NCBI GenBank assembly: GCA_040386935.1
Contig: JAZKEQ010000026.1
Span: forward strand, 1-64,000
DNA from: JABMMZ01 sp040386935
GTDB lineage: Bacteria > Bacteroidota > Bacteroidia > NS11-12g > UBA955
Reading direction: 5' to 3'
Length of the DNA: 64,000 nt
Position 1 is the first letter of the stretch. Each line of letters begins with the position of its first letter. Of the stretch, positions 41,993 through 51,745 are shown piece by piece. The notes beneath the pieces are model-generated. The model ran no database searches. It saw nothing but the letters and a program-made list of their open reading frames with translations, and was not told where the DNA came from. Position numbers and translations under genes: made by a program.

Positions 41993-44566
41993 ATGCAAAA
42001 AAATAGTTTATCCCTCATTATACTCTTCTCTCTTGTTTTTTCTTTATCCGCTCAAATCATTCGTCAACCCGGTTCTGCTGAAATTTTACTGAACCTGCAA
42101 AAGCTCAACACTGTTGGGTCAGTATTGTATGTTGCGGCCCACCCCGATGATGAGAATACCCGTTTACTGGGTTATCTGGCCAATGAACGCAAATTGCGCA
42201 CCGGCTACCTGTCGCTGACACGTGGTGATGGCGGACAGAATTTGATAGGCAAGGAGCAAGGTGAATTATTAGGTCTTATCCGCACCCAGGAATTGTTGGC
42301 AGCACGTAGAACTGATGGCGCTGAGCAGTTTTTTACCAGAGCCAACGATTTTGGATTTTCAAAAAATCCCGAAGAGACATTCTCTATATGGAACAAAGAC
42401 AGCATTCTCGCTGATGTGGTATACACCATCCGCAAGTTTCGCCCCGATGTAATTATTTGCAGATTCCCAACAACAGGTGAGGGTGGACACGGTCACCATA
42501 CGGCTTCGGCTATATTGGCTGTTGAAGCATTTGATGCAGCTGCTGACCCTAAAAGATTTCCTGAACAACTGAAGTATGTAAAGGTATGGCAAGCCAAACG
42601 CATTTTTTGGAACACCTTTAATTTTGGTGGAAACAATACAACTGCACCCAATCAATTGAAAATAGATGTAGGTGTTTTCAATCCCTTATTGGGTAAAGGG
42701 TATGGTGAAATTGCAGCAGATAGTCGGTCCATGCACAAGAGTCAGGGCTTTGGTTCAGCTAATCAAAGAGGGTCTAATATTGAATACTTTAAACTTCTGA
42801 AAGGCGATAGTGTCAAAACAGATTTATTTGAAGGCATCAGTACCAATTGGAACAGATTAAAGGGCACAGAGAAATTGCAAAAACAAATCACGGATTGTAC
42901 CAATAATTACAAAACGCAATCTCCCGAGCTAAGTGTGGCGGCATTAGTTGCCATTTATAAAAGCCTTATGGCGCTAGATGATAAAGACAATAGCGGTTAT
43001 TGGAAACAATTAAAATTGAAAGAAACAGAGAAGTTATTGTTGGCTTGTTCAGGACTTTGGATAGAGGCATTTGCTTCAGATTATATCGCCATTCCCGGGC
43101 AGGAAATTAATATCACTTCTCAAATTGTCAATAGAAATAAGGGCACTGTAAAACTGAATAAATTATCATTTCTGAATCAGACGGATACAACTACTGCGAT
43201 TGAAATGAAGGTGAATGAATTGTACAGTTTCAAACACAAAGAAAAATTATCTACTACAGCATCTTACTCAAATCCCTATTGGTTGAACCGCGAACACGCC
43301 ATTGGTTTGTATTCTGTTAATGATCCTTTGTTAGTAGGTGTTCCCGAAAATGACCCGGCTACTAAAGTGGTTTTTGATATTACCATTCTTGATTTAAATC
43401 TGAAAATAGACCGCAATATTGTATATAAATACACCGACCCGGTAAAGGGAGAAGTATATAGACCACTAGAGATTTTGCCACCCGCAACAGTTAATATTTC
43501 TGAAAAAGCGTATGTATTTACTGATGGTAAACCTCAGACTGTCAAAATAACAATAAAAGCCAATGCCAATAATATCGAGGGAGACTTACTTCTTTATGCC
43601 TTAGGTGATATCAATTTTCAAATAACTTCAAGAATGTTGCCTAATGGAAGAAATTCTGATTTGCCGGATAAGTCAAATATTAAAATAGCGACATGGCATA
43701 CTTCCGCTAATAATCCTCATTTTAAATTGATGAATAAAGGTGATGAAATCATTATTGATGCAATTATTACACCTACTAAAGAAGCCCAATGGGCCACTTT
43801 GTTTGCAAGGCTAATGATTGGAACAGATACTTATTATTCAAAAAGTATAAAAAGAGTAGAATACGACCATATTCCGTATCAATTTATTTTAAGTGAAGCA
43901 AAAGCAGATTTAAGGAATATGGATTTGAAAAAGACAGGCGATAAAATAGGGTATATTCCCGGAGCAGGTGATGATATACCGGCTTGTCTTCAGCAAATAG
44001 GGTACAACGTCACCATTCTTACAGATGAATTATTGGCCACAGAAGATTTATCAAAATACCCAACCATTGTAACAGGTATCAGAGCTTATAACACCAACGA
44101 AAGATTGCAGGTGTATTACAATAAATTGATGGCTTATGTAAAAAATGGCGGTAACCTTGTTGTTCAATACAATACCAATTCACGTGTTGGTCCTGTGGCT
44201 GCTAAAATAGGCCCTTATCCATTCACCGTTTCGCGCGACAGGGTAACGAATGAAAATGCAGAAGTAAGATTCAAAAATGATTCATTGTACGTATTGAATT
44301 ACCCTAATAAAATTACGAAAAGAGATTTTGACAATTGGGTGCAGGAGCGGGGTATTTATTTCGCCACTGATTTAGATTCCAATTATCAAACAGTATTTTC
44401 AATGAATGATCCCAACGAAAAGGCAAGTGATGGCAGTTTAATCATCACCCCATACGGCAAAGGAAATTTTGTATACACAGGACTCGCATTTTTCAGAGAA
44501 TTACCTGCCGGTGTGCCGGGCGCCTATCGCTTGTTTGTTAACTTATTGAGTTTACCACAAAACTAA
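41993..44566 (+). CDS. Secreted PIG-L/LmbE-family deacetylase
   Basis: 857 residues with signal peptide (MQKNSLSLIILFSLVFSLSAQ). The N-terminal LmbE zinc site is VLYVAAHPDDENTRLLGYLA (AHPDDE), with the later ligand in GEGGHGHHTASAILA. LGLIRTQELLAARRTDGAEQFFTRANDFGFS is typical of the long Bacteroidota form. The C-terminal ~500 residues contain beta-rich modules and a region ending GKGNFVYTGLAFFRELPAGVPGAYRLFVNLL, which looks like a glutamine-amidotransferase-like fold (inference). Family members remove acetyl groups from GlcNAc-type sugars; the substrate here is unknown. Confidence 0.9.
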   Translation: MQKNSLSLIILFSLVFSLSAQIIRQPGSAEILLNLQKLNTVGSVLYVAAHPDDENTRLLGYLANERKLRTGYLSLTRGDGGQNLIGKEQGELLGLIRTQELLAARRTDGAEQFFTRANDFGFSKNPEETFSIWNKDSILADVVYTIRKFRPDVIICRFPTTGEGGHGHHTASAILAVEAFDAAADPKRFPEQLKYVKVWQAKRIFWNTFNFGGNNTTAPNQLKIDVGVFNPLLGKGYGEIAADSRSMHKSQGFGSANQRGSNIEYFKLLKGDSVKTDLFEGISTNWNRLKGTEKLQKQITDCTNNYKTQSPELSVAALVAIYKSLMALDDKDNSGYWKQLKLKETEKLLLACSGLWIEAFASDYIAIPGQEINITSQIVNRNKGTVKLNKLSFLNQTDTTTAIEMKVNELYSFKHKEKLSTTASYSNPYWLNREHAIGLYSVNDPLLVGVPENDPATKVVFDITILDLNLKIDRNIVYKYTDPVKGEVYRPLEILPPATVNISEKAYVFTDGKPQTVKITIKANANNIEGDLLLYALGDINFQITSRMLPNGRNSDLPDKSNIKIATWHTSANNPHFKLMNKGDEIIIDAIITPTKEAQWATLFARLMIGTDTYYSKSIKRVEYDHIPYQFILSEAKADLRNMDLKKTGDKIGYIPGAGDDIPACLQQIGYNVTILTDELLATEDLSKYPTIVTGIRAYNTNERLQVYYNKLMAYVKNGGNLVVQYNTNSRVGPVAAKIGPYPFTVSRDRVTNENAEVRFKNDSLYVLNYPNKITKRDFDNWVQERGIYFATDLDSNYQTVFSMNDPNEKASDGSLIITPYGKGNFVYTGLAFFRELPAGVPGAYRLFVNLLSLPQN

Positions 44567-44572
44567 ATTATC

Positions 44573-44695
44573 ATGTCAGAGAATGAGGAACAATCACCAA
44601 TATTAGGGTCGTGGCGAAATGTCTACGCGTTTGTGATTGTCTTATTGTTAGTTGTTGTAATTGGGCTGTACTTTTTTACACAATATTATAAATGA
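44573..44695 (+). CDS. 40-residue single-span membrane peptide coupled to the symporter
   Basis: A 41-codon frame (ATG 44573, TGA 44693-44695), too short for routine ORF finders. It reads MSENEEQSPILGSWRNVY, then a hydrophobic span AFVIVLLLVVVIGLYFF, and ends TQYYK. It begins 6 bases after the PIG-L stop, and its TGA overlaps the symporter ATG (ATGA at 44692-44695), a classic coupling arrangement. An acidic N-terminus and basic C-terminal Lys flank the span. It may be an accessory subunit of the symporter; this is inference from context. Confidence 0.72.
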   Translation: MSENEEQSPILGSWRNVYAFVIVLLLVVVIGLYFFTQYYK

Positions 44696-46392
44696 GTACA
44701 ATAGATTGGTTTGTGCTTATCGTTACCTTATTTGTTATTGTCGTTTACGGCATTTGGAAAAGCAGGGGTACTAAAAATATAGAAGGTTATTTGCTGGCCG
44801 ATAGAAAATTGCCATGGTACCACATTGGATTATCCGTAATGGCTACCCAGGCCAGCGCCATCACATTCCTTTCAGGACCCGGGCAAGGGTATTCGGATGG
44901 GTTGCGGTTTGTGCAATTTTATTTTGGTTTACCATTGGCCATGGTGGTATTGTGCATCACCTTTATTCCCATCTTTCATCGCTTAAATGTATACACGGCT
45001 TATGAGTACCTCGAAAAACGGTTTGATAATAAAACACGCACATTAACAGCCTTTCTTTTTTTATTGCAGCGCGGTTTGTCTACAGGCATTACCATCTATG
45101 CACCGGCCATTATTTTGTCAGTGATTTTGGGTATTGATATCAATTACACCATCCTTTTTAACGGATTAGTTGTGATAGCCTATACCGTGTATGGCGGCAC
45201 CAAGGCTGTGTCTTACACACAAATGTTTCAGATGGGGGTTATCTTCTCAGGACTATTCATTGCTGCTTATATGGTAGTTCATTTATTGCCTGATGGGGTA
45301 GGGTTTTCAGAGGCACTGCACATAGCCGGTAAAATGAATAAACTGAATGCCATTGATACCACATTTGATTTGAATAACCGCTACAATATTTGGTCGGGAA
45401 TTATCGGTGGATTTTTTCTGCAACTGTCTTATTTCGGTACTGACCAGTCGCAGGTGGGACGTTACCTCACAGGCAGTTCCATTACACAAAGCAGATTGGG
45501 TTTGGTGATGAATGGTTTGATAAAAATTCCCATGCAGTTTTTTATTTTGTTAATAGGCACTTTGGTCTTCACCTTTTATCAGTTTCATTCAACGCCTATT
45601 TTCTTTAATCAGGTAGAGATTGTTAGAATAGAAAACAGCACTTATAAAAATGAATTTAATACCCTGCAAAATAATTACGCAGCGGCACATGCTGAAAAGC
45701 AGGTGGAAGTGAATCAATTGGTACAAGCCTTGCACAGTGATGATGAAAAAGCCATTGATGCGGCCAGAGCAAAGGTACAAAAGGCTGATGCAAAAAGCAG
45801 TGCTATCAGAAAGCAAGCCACTGACCTGATGGAGAAAAACAATGAGAAAGCTGATACCAACGATACCAATTATGTATTTCTGAGTTTTGTAACACAGCAA
45901 TTACCCGTTGGTATAGTGGGATTATTAATCGCCATTATTTTTTTAGCGTCAATGGGGTCAACAGCCAGCGGGTTGAATTCACTGGCATCCACAACAGTGG
46001 TCGACTTTTATAAAAGGGTTTTTAAAACAGATGGCAGCGATAAGCAATATCTTGCAGCATCGCGTTGGGCAACAGTGGGCTGGGGTGTTTTCTGTGTAAT
46101 CGTAGCGTTGTTTGCTAGTAAATTGGGTAATTTAATTGAGGCAGTGAACATATTGGGCTCATTGTTTTACGGCACTATTTTGGGAATTTTCTTAGTGGCT
46201 TTTTATATGAAATCTATTAGTGGTACTGCGGTATTTATTGCAGCAATTATTGCGGAAGTGTTTATTGTGTATGCCTGGCAAACTGATCTCACTGCATTTC
46301 TTTGGCTCAATGTCATTGGTTGTTTATTGGTGATGGGATTTGCATATTTTATTCAGACCTACATTAATATGAGTCAAAAAGCAACTCAGTAA
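44692..46392 (+). CDS. Sodium:solute symporter (SSS family)
   Basis: 566 residues with about 13 hydrophobic spans. SSS features: GYLLADRKLPWYHIGLSVMATQASAITFLSGPGQGYSDG (the TM1 region with the Na+ site), FDNKTRTLTAFLFLLQRG, and AIIFLASMGSTASGLNSLASTTVVDFYKR late in the chain. An unusual ~70-residue charged insert, rich in Ala/Lys/Glu and likely helical (EKQVEVNQLVQALHSDDEKA), lies near residues 310-390. The solute cannot be read from the sequence. Start ATG 44692 overlaps the preceding 40-residue peptide. Confidence 0.93.
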   Translation: MSTIDWFVLIVTLFVIVVYGIWKSRGTKNIEGYLLADRKLPWYHIGLSVMATQASAITFLSGPGQGYSDGLRFVQFYFGLPLAMVVLCITFIPIFHRLNVYTAYEYLEKRFDNKTRTLTAFLFLLQRGLSTGITIYAPAIILSVILGIDINYTILFNGLVVIAYTVYGGTKAVSYTQMFQMGVIFSGLFIAAYMVVHLLPDGVGFSEALHIAGKMNKLNAIDTTFDLNNRYNIWSGIIGGFFLQLSYFGTDQSQVGRYLTGSSITQSRLGLVMNGLIKIPMQFFILLIGTLVFTFYQFHSTPIFFNQVEIVRIENSTYKNEFNTLQNNYAAAHAEKQVEVNQLVQALHSDDEKAIDAARAKVQKADAKSSAIRKQATDLMEKNNEKADTNDTNYVFLSFVTQQLPVGIVGLLIAIIFLASMGSTASGLNSLASTTVVDFYKRVFKTDGSDKQYLAASRWATVGWGVFCVIVALFASKLGNLIEAVNILGSLFYGTILGIFLVAFYMKSISGTAVFIAAIIAEVFIVYAWQTDLTAFLWLNVIGCLLVMGFAYFIQTYINMSQKATQ

Positions 46393-46401
46393 ATAGCATA
46401 A

Positions 46402-46434
46402 AAAAATCCCACTGTTATTCGCAGTGGGATTTTT
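46402..46434. terminator. Bidirectional terminator between the symporter and DUF2911 genes
   Basis: AAAAATCCCACTG (46402-46414) and CAGTGGGATTTTT (46422-46434) form a perfect 13-bp stem with a 7-base loop; A- and T-runs make it active both ways. Confidence 0.93.
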
Positions 46435-46453
46435 AAAATATGAGGGAGTTGAA

Positions 46454-47314
46454 TTACTTCAATAATTTAGCGTCAGCCAATAGCTTCTCACCAATTTTTA
46501 CGTAATCTTCATTTTTACCTTCTTTTGCCATAGCAATTACTTTTTCAGCAGTTGCAGTAGCAGCAGTTTTATCGTTCAGTTTTATCTCTATTTTAGCTTT
46601 CAAAGCCATTACCCAATATGCTTTTGGATTTTGCTCCAATGCTTTGTTAACCCAACCCAAAGCCACTTTCATGTCTTTGTTATTTTCGTAGTAATAGCTG
46701 GCAGCAGAGTAGTAAGGACGGTTGTCAGTGTTCACTGTTGCATCAATATTTTTCATGATTGTAGAATCGATATCAGCAACAACTTTAATCGCTACTCTTG
46801 TTTTTTCCCAGGTTAATTCAATGTTTGAAGAAGTAGCAGTGATATCAGCAATACCCATGGTGAAAGTTTCTACTTTTTCAGTAAGAGCAGTAGGTTTAAC
46901 AGTAACACGCAAAACTTCATTTTCAGTTTTGTATTCGCTTACGTTGCCACCTAATTTCAAATCTTTGTAAAGCATGATTTCCCATTTGTCTTTGTTGGGG
47001 ATGCTATATACGGCATAAGTACCTGCAGCAATTTTGGTACCTTCAACTTTTACGTCTTCACCAAAGGTAACTTTTGTTGCAGCATTGGCACCGGTGCGCC
47101 AAATTTTGCCAAATGGCACAACATCACCATATACAACACGACCTTTTGCACTTGGGCGTGAGTATTCAAGGGTAATATCTGATAATGCAAATGCTTGTTT
47201 AAGGGTTTGCAAAGGACTTGGAGCCGGTGTTTTAAGAGTTTGGGCGCTTACGGATAAGCTGCTGATAGCACTAAGGGCTAAAATGGCAGTGGCGTTTTTT
47301 ATTTTTTGTAACAT
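46454..47314 (-). CDS. DUF2911 protein with C-terminal TPR-like helices
   Basis: About 286 residues from ATG 47314 with signal peptide (MLQKIKNATAILALSAISSLSVSAQ). The DUF2911 core is ITLEYSRPSAKGRVVYGDVVPFGKIWRTGANAATKVTFGEDV ... GTYAVYSIP..DKWEIMLYKD. The last ~90 residues (YYSAASYYYENNKDMKVALGWVNKALEQ ... YWVMALKAKIEIKL) look like TPR helices. DUF2911 has no established function. A TACCTTCG -7-like box (complement of 47337-47344) lies upstream on its strand. Confidence 0.88.
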   Translation of the reverse strand: MLQKIKNATAILALSAISSLSVSAQTLKTPAPSPLQTLKQAFALSDITLEYSRPSAKGRVVYGDVVPFGKIWRTGANAATKVTFGEDVKVEGTKIAAGTYAVYSIPNKDKWEIMLYKDLKLGGNVSEYKTENEVLRVTVKPTALTEKVETFTMGIADITATSSNIELTWEKTRVAIKVVADIDSTIMKNIDATVNTDNRPYYSAASYYYENNKDMKVALGWVNKALEQNPKAYWVMALKAKIEIKLNDKTAATATAEKVIAMAKEGKNEDYVKIGEKLLADAKLLK

Positions 47315-47496
47315 AATTTGAAACATTTGTAGTTTGCGAAGGTAAAAATTTATGCTGAATTATACGCCTCAACTATATCATTATTGACAATAGCGATATA
47401 GAATCATTATGACCGGTAAAATAATCGCGATATATTTTGATTTCCCCCATTTTGGAACGAAATTGCGAGCTTATTTAAAAATACAACTCAGTAATT

Positions 47497-47994
47497 ATGC
47501 AAGTCGGAAAAAACAAAGTGGTGTCATTGACCTACACCCTCACGTTGCAAAATGGCGAAGTAGCAGATACAGCTACAGAAGAATCACCATTTGTGTTCAT
47601 TCACGGTATTGGTCAGACATTGCCGCATTTCGACCAGCAATTAACCGATCTGAAAGCAGGTGATGCTTTTAGTTTTGAGATAGATGCTGAAAATGCTTAC
47701 GGTGTTTCAAACGAAGAAAATAAGGTAGCCATTCCCCGTGATGTTTTTTCAGGTCCTGAAGTGCCAAAAGATCTTTTAGTTGTTGGTAATATGGTGCCTA
47801 TGCAGGACAATTATGGTAATCCAATGAACGGTATTATTATCGGAATAGATGATGACCAGGTTCACATGGATTTCAACCATCCTTTGGCTGATCAGAAACT
47901 GAGTTTCTCCGGTGCTATTATCTCTGTAAGAGAGGCCACTGATGATGAACTGTCACATGGTCACGTTCATGGTCCGGGTGGACACCACCACTAG
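47497..47994 (+). CDS. FKBP-type peptidyl-prolyl isomerase of SlyD type
   Basis: 165 residues. KVVSLTYTLTLQNGEVADTATEESPFVFIHGIGQTLPHFDQQLTDLKAGD fits the SlyD FKBP domain with an inserted IF-like chaperone segment (NAYGVSNEENKVAIPRDVFSGPEVP). The tail is His-rich (HGHVHGPGGHHH) and could bind Ni2+ or Zn2+, as in E. coli SlyD. No signal peptide, so cytosolic. The next gene starts 36 bases later. Confidence 0.9.
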   Translation: MQVGKNKVVSLTYTLTLQNGEVADTATEESPFVFIHGIGQTLPHFDQQLTDLKAGDAFSFEIDAENAYGVSNEENKVAIPRDVFSGPEVPKDLLVVGNMVPMQDNYGNPMNGIIIGIDDDQVHMDFNHPLADQKLSFSGAIISVREATDDELSHGHVHGPGGHHH

Positions 47995-48030
47995 GCGTTG
48001 TTTGTTTAAAAAACATCTGCTTAAAGACTC

Positions 48031-49125
48031 ATGCAACTTGCCCTGTTTTTTTATGCGCTTTACTTTTATTTTTTGGTGAGATATGCCATTAAAAGCAGCA
48101 TTGAATTCGGGGGAAGCGATTATACTTGTCTAAAACCATCATTTTATGAATACTGCGATACGCTGTTTCAAAGCCGTATTGCCTTTTATCGCAATCTGGA
48201 TAAACACTCGCGCGAAAAATTCATCTACCGCGTTCACGAGTTTATAAGAACCAGGGAGTGGGTGGGGTTTTACGAATTCGAAATGCAATCGGAACACCGT
48301 GCAATTGTTGCAGCTTGTGCTGTACAACTGACATTCGGATTAAAACGCTACGGCCTCGAACACATCAAGCGGATATTTATTGCACCTGAAATTTTTTACT
48401 CACGACTGTTGCAGCGCGATGTCAAAGGACTCACAATGGCTCAGGCCATTTATCTGTCGTGGGAAGATGTAGAAAAGGGCATTGATGTATCGGATGATGC
48501 CTATAACTTGTGCCTACATGAATTTGCACATGCTTTGAAATTATCTGTTTTAAGGGATGATGTAGATACCGATGCCAATTACCTTTCCTATCTGGATGAA
48601 TGGGAGGAACAGAGCGACAGAGTATTCATAGAGATGAATGAATCCTCTGAAAACAAAAACTTTTTAAGAGGCTATGCCGCTACGAATAAACACGAATTTT
48701 TCGCAGTTTGCGTTGAGAATTTTTTTGAAAAAAGTAAATTGTTTCGCGATAGCGACCCCCGCTTATTTCTCAGCCTTTGTCATTTGTTAAACATCAATCC
48801 GCTGAATGAAACGGGCAACTACAAACTTGAAAAAACTTTTGTGTATTTTGAAAATAAGAATAACAATATTTTCAGGTATGATCATAAAGTATCCCTAAAA
48901 TTTGTGACACTTAGTGCTCTGTTCGGTTTTCTCATGATTTGCCTGGTGAATGATCGTTATGCAGGGCCTGAACAATTTTTCGCATCATGTTTTATCACAT
49001 TAATATTGTACAAAGTGACGCACCGATCGCGCAATGTTTATTCAGGCAGGTTTATGTTAAAAGTAATAGGCATTTTTATGTTTGCCATTTTACCTACTAT
49101 CTATTCCTTTTTTTGCCTGTTATAG
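48031..49125 (+). CDS. MtfA-like M90-family metallopeptidase, membrane-anchored
   Basis: 364 residues. The zinc site is NLCLHEFAHALKL (HExxH), and the downstream TNKHEFFAVCVENFFEKSKLF provides the Glu ligand, both as in MtfA. It has one N-terminal hydrophobic segment (LALFFYALYFYFLVRYAI) and two C-terminal ones (FVTLSALFGFLMICLV; VIGIFMFAILPTIYSFFCLL), so it is membrane-associated. E. coli MtfA regulates Mlc and is cytosolic, so the anchors are a difference. The gene ends 7 bases before the convergent parC. Confidence 0.85.
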   Translation: MQLALFFYALYFYFLVRYAIKSSIEFGGSDYTCLKPSFYEYCDTLFQSRIAFYRNLDKHSREKFIYRVHEFIRTREWVGFYEFEMQSEHRAIVAACAVQLTFGLKRYGLEHIKRIFIAPEIFYSRLLQRDVKGLTMAQAIYLSWEDVEKGIDVSDDAYNLCLHEFAHALKLSVLRDDVDTDANYLSYLDEWEEQSDRVFIEMNESSENKNFLRGYAATNKHEFFAVCVENFFEKSKLFRDSDPRLFLSLCHLLNINPLNETGNYKLEKTFVYFENKNNNIFRYDHKVSLKFVTLSALFGFLMICLVNDRYAGPEQFFASCFITLILYKVTHRSRNVYSGRFMLKVIGIFMFAILPTIYSFFCLL

Positions 49126-49132
49126 CAATTTA

Positions 49133-51742
49133 TTAGAAAAGGGTTTTTTGCCCGTCAAGCTCATCAGCTATTACTTCCGAAGTTGTTTCACCTGCAGTAG
49201 GTTTTTCAGGTTCAGGCGTAGCAATGATACCCACTTTGTCGCTCAGCAGTTTGGCTGATTTAAAAGTGTCATAAGTAATCTTATTGCCAATGGCTTTCCA
49301 TCCTTTCACTTCAATGAAATCGGCCAGTTTAAGTATTTCTGTTTTCTTCTCACCTTTGGCTGATACTGATTTTATTTCCACTTCAGGATTTTCTACCGTA
49401 CTGGCCACTATCAGTTTACTGCTTGGCCTTTCGTTGATGAATAAAAATTTCTTACCCGTAGTGGTGGTTTCAATTAAGAAACGTTTGGCATAATAATTTT
49501 TAGACGACACATCATAGTGAATGCAGTTGATGGGTTGCTTCTCGTGGAATTTCTGAATCAGGTAAATATCGTTCTGCTCGTAACGGTTGGTCAGTTCGTT
49601 GTCGGTTAATTCATAACTGCCGTCATTCAATATCAACAATATTTTATCTTCACTGGTAAAATTGCCGAGGTATTGTCCGCGACCGTCAACATTCAGTCTG
49701 CCGATGTCTTGATCATACCATATATCTCTTCCTTTAAAGGTTGATTTGCCTTTTTCTTTCAGCTCTATTTTGCGAATAGGATGCTTGGTAAGGGTATTGC
49801 CTTTTGATGTTCTGCCTTTAATTTCTAGTGCTGTAAAATCGTATTCCAAATACTTGATTTTAGCACTGGCCATATTGCTCAGGTGTATGGCTATTTTTTC
49901 AGCTTCACTGTTGTTGTTTGCTGAGAAATAAATCATCTTACTGCCCGGAGTCTCCATGGTAACACTGTACTCCTTGTCGCGAATAACACCCAATACATTG
50001 AATCGCTTCACATAACTCACACCGCTCTTGCCATCGTAATAGGCCACGTTGTACACTTTGCGTTCATCATTCTTGCGGTATACATCCACATACAATAAAT
50101 CTTTGCCCATGAATTGTTTTTCAGAAACTTTACTCACCATATAGGTGCCGTTTCTTCTGAATACAATGATGTCATCAATATCAGAACAATCGCAGATATA
50201 GGTGTCTTTTTTAAGACCGTATCCCACAAAACCTTCCGCGTAGTTGGCATACAGTTTTTCGTTGGCTACTGCTACTACGTTGGTTTCTATCTTATCAAAA
50301 TGGCGAATCTCTGTTTTGCGTTCTTTGCCTTTGCCGTATTTTTTGATGAGATTTTTAAAATAATCAATGGCGAATTCTGTGAGATTGGCGAGGTGATTTT
50401 TAACTTCATCTATGCTGCCCTCCAATCCTTTGATATACTCATCTGCTTTGAATGCATCAAATTTTGAAATACGCTTGATTCTTATCTCCGGTAATTTCGC
50501 AATATCTTCCATCGTTACAGGCCTTCTCAATAATTTTTTGAAAGGCTTTAACTTCTTGTCAATCATATCAAGAATTTCTTCCCAGGTCTCACATTCTTCA
50601 ATGTTGCGGTAGATTTTATTCTCGATGAATATTTTTTCGAGTGAACTGAAATGCCATTTGTTTTCAAGGTGGCTCAATTCATTCTGCAATTCTGTTTTCA
50701 ATAACATCACCGTGTTGTCGGTAGATGTTTTCAGCATTTCGTTGACACCCAAAAACAGCGGTTTGTCTTCTACAATCACACAGGCGTTAGGTGAGATGCT
50801 CACTTCACAATCTGTAAAGGCGTACAAGGCATCAATGGTCATATCGGTACTTACACCCGGGGCTAATTGCACCTCAATCTCAACATCCTTTGCAGTGTTG
50901 TCAATTACTTTTTTGACTTTGATTTTACCGTTGTCGTTGGCTTTTAAAATACTGTCAATTAAACTTTCAGTAGTTGTCGCAAACGGAATTTCCTTGATCA
51001 GTACTTTTTTGCCATCTGCATTTTCTATGCGCGCTCTGCAACGTATTTTACCTCCGCGTCTGCCTTCATTGTAATTGGTAAAGTCAGCCATGCCACCTGT
51101 AGGAAAATCGGGCAATATATTTGGTCTTTTGCCTTTCAGAATATCAATACTTGCCTCACATAATTCAATGAAATTATGGGGCATTATTTTAGTGGCCAAA
51201 CCTACCGCGATACCTTCAACACCCTGAGCCAATACCAAAGGGAATTTAACCGGTAGTGTAACGGGTTCTCTCTTTCTGCCGTCATAGCTAATTTGCCAGT
51301 CGGTTGTTTCTTCATTGAAAGTTACTTCCAATGCAAACTTTGAAAGACGCGCTTCAATATAACGGGGAGCAGCTGCACTGTCACCTGTTCTGATATCGCC
51401 CCAGTTACCCTGGGTTTCTATCATCAAATCTTTTTGTCCTAAATTTACAATGGCTTCACCAATGGCCGCATCACCGTGAGGGTGGTATTGCATGGCCGAG
51501 CCTATGATGTTGGCGACTTTATTAAATCTGCCATCATCCATTTCCTTCATTACGTGAAGGATCCTGCGCTGCACGGGTTTTAGTCCATCGTATAGGTTTG
51601 GAACAGCGCGCTCAAGGATTACATAACTGGCGTATTCCAGAAACCAATTTTCATACAAACCTGAAACAGGCAATACCTCATTGCCGTCTCTGTGACCGTG
51701 GTGTATGATTCCGTCAATATGTTCTTCGTTTTCGTTATCCAT
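49133..51742 (-). CDS. parC: DNA topoisomerase IV subunit A
   Basis: 869 residues. The catalytic Tyr sits in RTGDSAAAPRYIEARL (residue ~129). The QTS-like helix is NLYDGLKPVQRRIL, and VANIIGSAMQYHPHGDAAI follows. A C-terminal beta-pinwheel-like region and acidic tail (EPEKPTAGETTSEVIADELDG) complete it. Topo IV decatenates daughter chromosomes. GyrA-type GyrA-box is not obvious, and the adjacent partner is the 630-residue ParE type, so I call it ParC. It starts 3 bases after the parE stop. Confidence 0.93.
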   Translation of the reverse strand: MDNENEEHIDGIIHHGHRDGNEVLPVSGLYENWFLEYASYVILERAVPNLYDGLKPVQRRILHVMKEMDDGRFNKVANIIGSAMQYHPHGDAAIGEAIVNLGQKDLMIETQGNWGDIRTGDSAAAPRYIEARLSKFALEVTFNEETTDWQISYDGRKREPVTLPVKFPLVLAQGVEGIAVGLATKIMPHNFIELCEASIDILKGKRPNILPDFPTGGMADFTNYNEGRRGGKIRCRARIENADGKKVLIKEIPFATTTESLIDSILKANDNGKIKVKKVIDNTAKDVEIEVQLAPGVSTDMTIDALYAFTDCEVSISPNACVIVEDKPLFLGVNEMLKTSTDNTVMLLKTELQNELSHLENKWHFSSLEKIFIENKIYRNIEECETWEEILDMIDKKLKPFKKLLRRPVTMEDIAKLPEIRIKRISKFDAFKADEYIKGLEGSIDEVKNHLANLTEFAIDYFKNLIKKYGKGKERKTEIRHFDKIETNVVAVANEKLYANYAEGFVGYGLKKDTYICDCSDIDDIIVFRRNGTYMVSKVSEKQFMGKDLLYVDVYRKNDERKVYNVAYYDGKSGVSYVKRFNVLGVIRDKEYSVTMETPGSKMIYFSANNNSEAEKIAIHLSNMASAKIKYLEYDFTALEIKGRTSKGNTLTKHPIRKIELKEKGKSTFKGRDIWYDQDIGRLNVDGRGQYLGNFTSEDKILLILNDGSYELTDNELTNRYEQNDIYLIQKFHEKQPINCIHYDVSSKNYYAKRFLIETTTTGKKFLFINERPSSKLIVASTVENPEVEIKSVSAKGEKKTEILKLADFIEVKGWKAIGNKITYDTFKSAKLLSDKVGIIATPEPEKPTAGETTSEVIADELDGQKTLF

Positions 51743-51745
51743 GAA

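Noticed and set aside
47409..47663. 84-codon plus-strand frame overlapping the start of the SlyD-type gene
   Set aside because: Different frame from the well-supported isomerase and no recognisable features; the initial ATG has no clear promoter or ribosome site.
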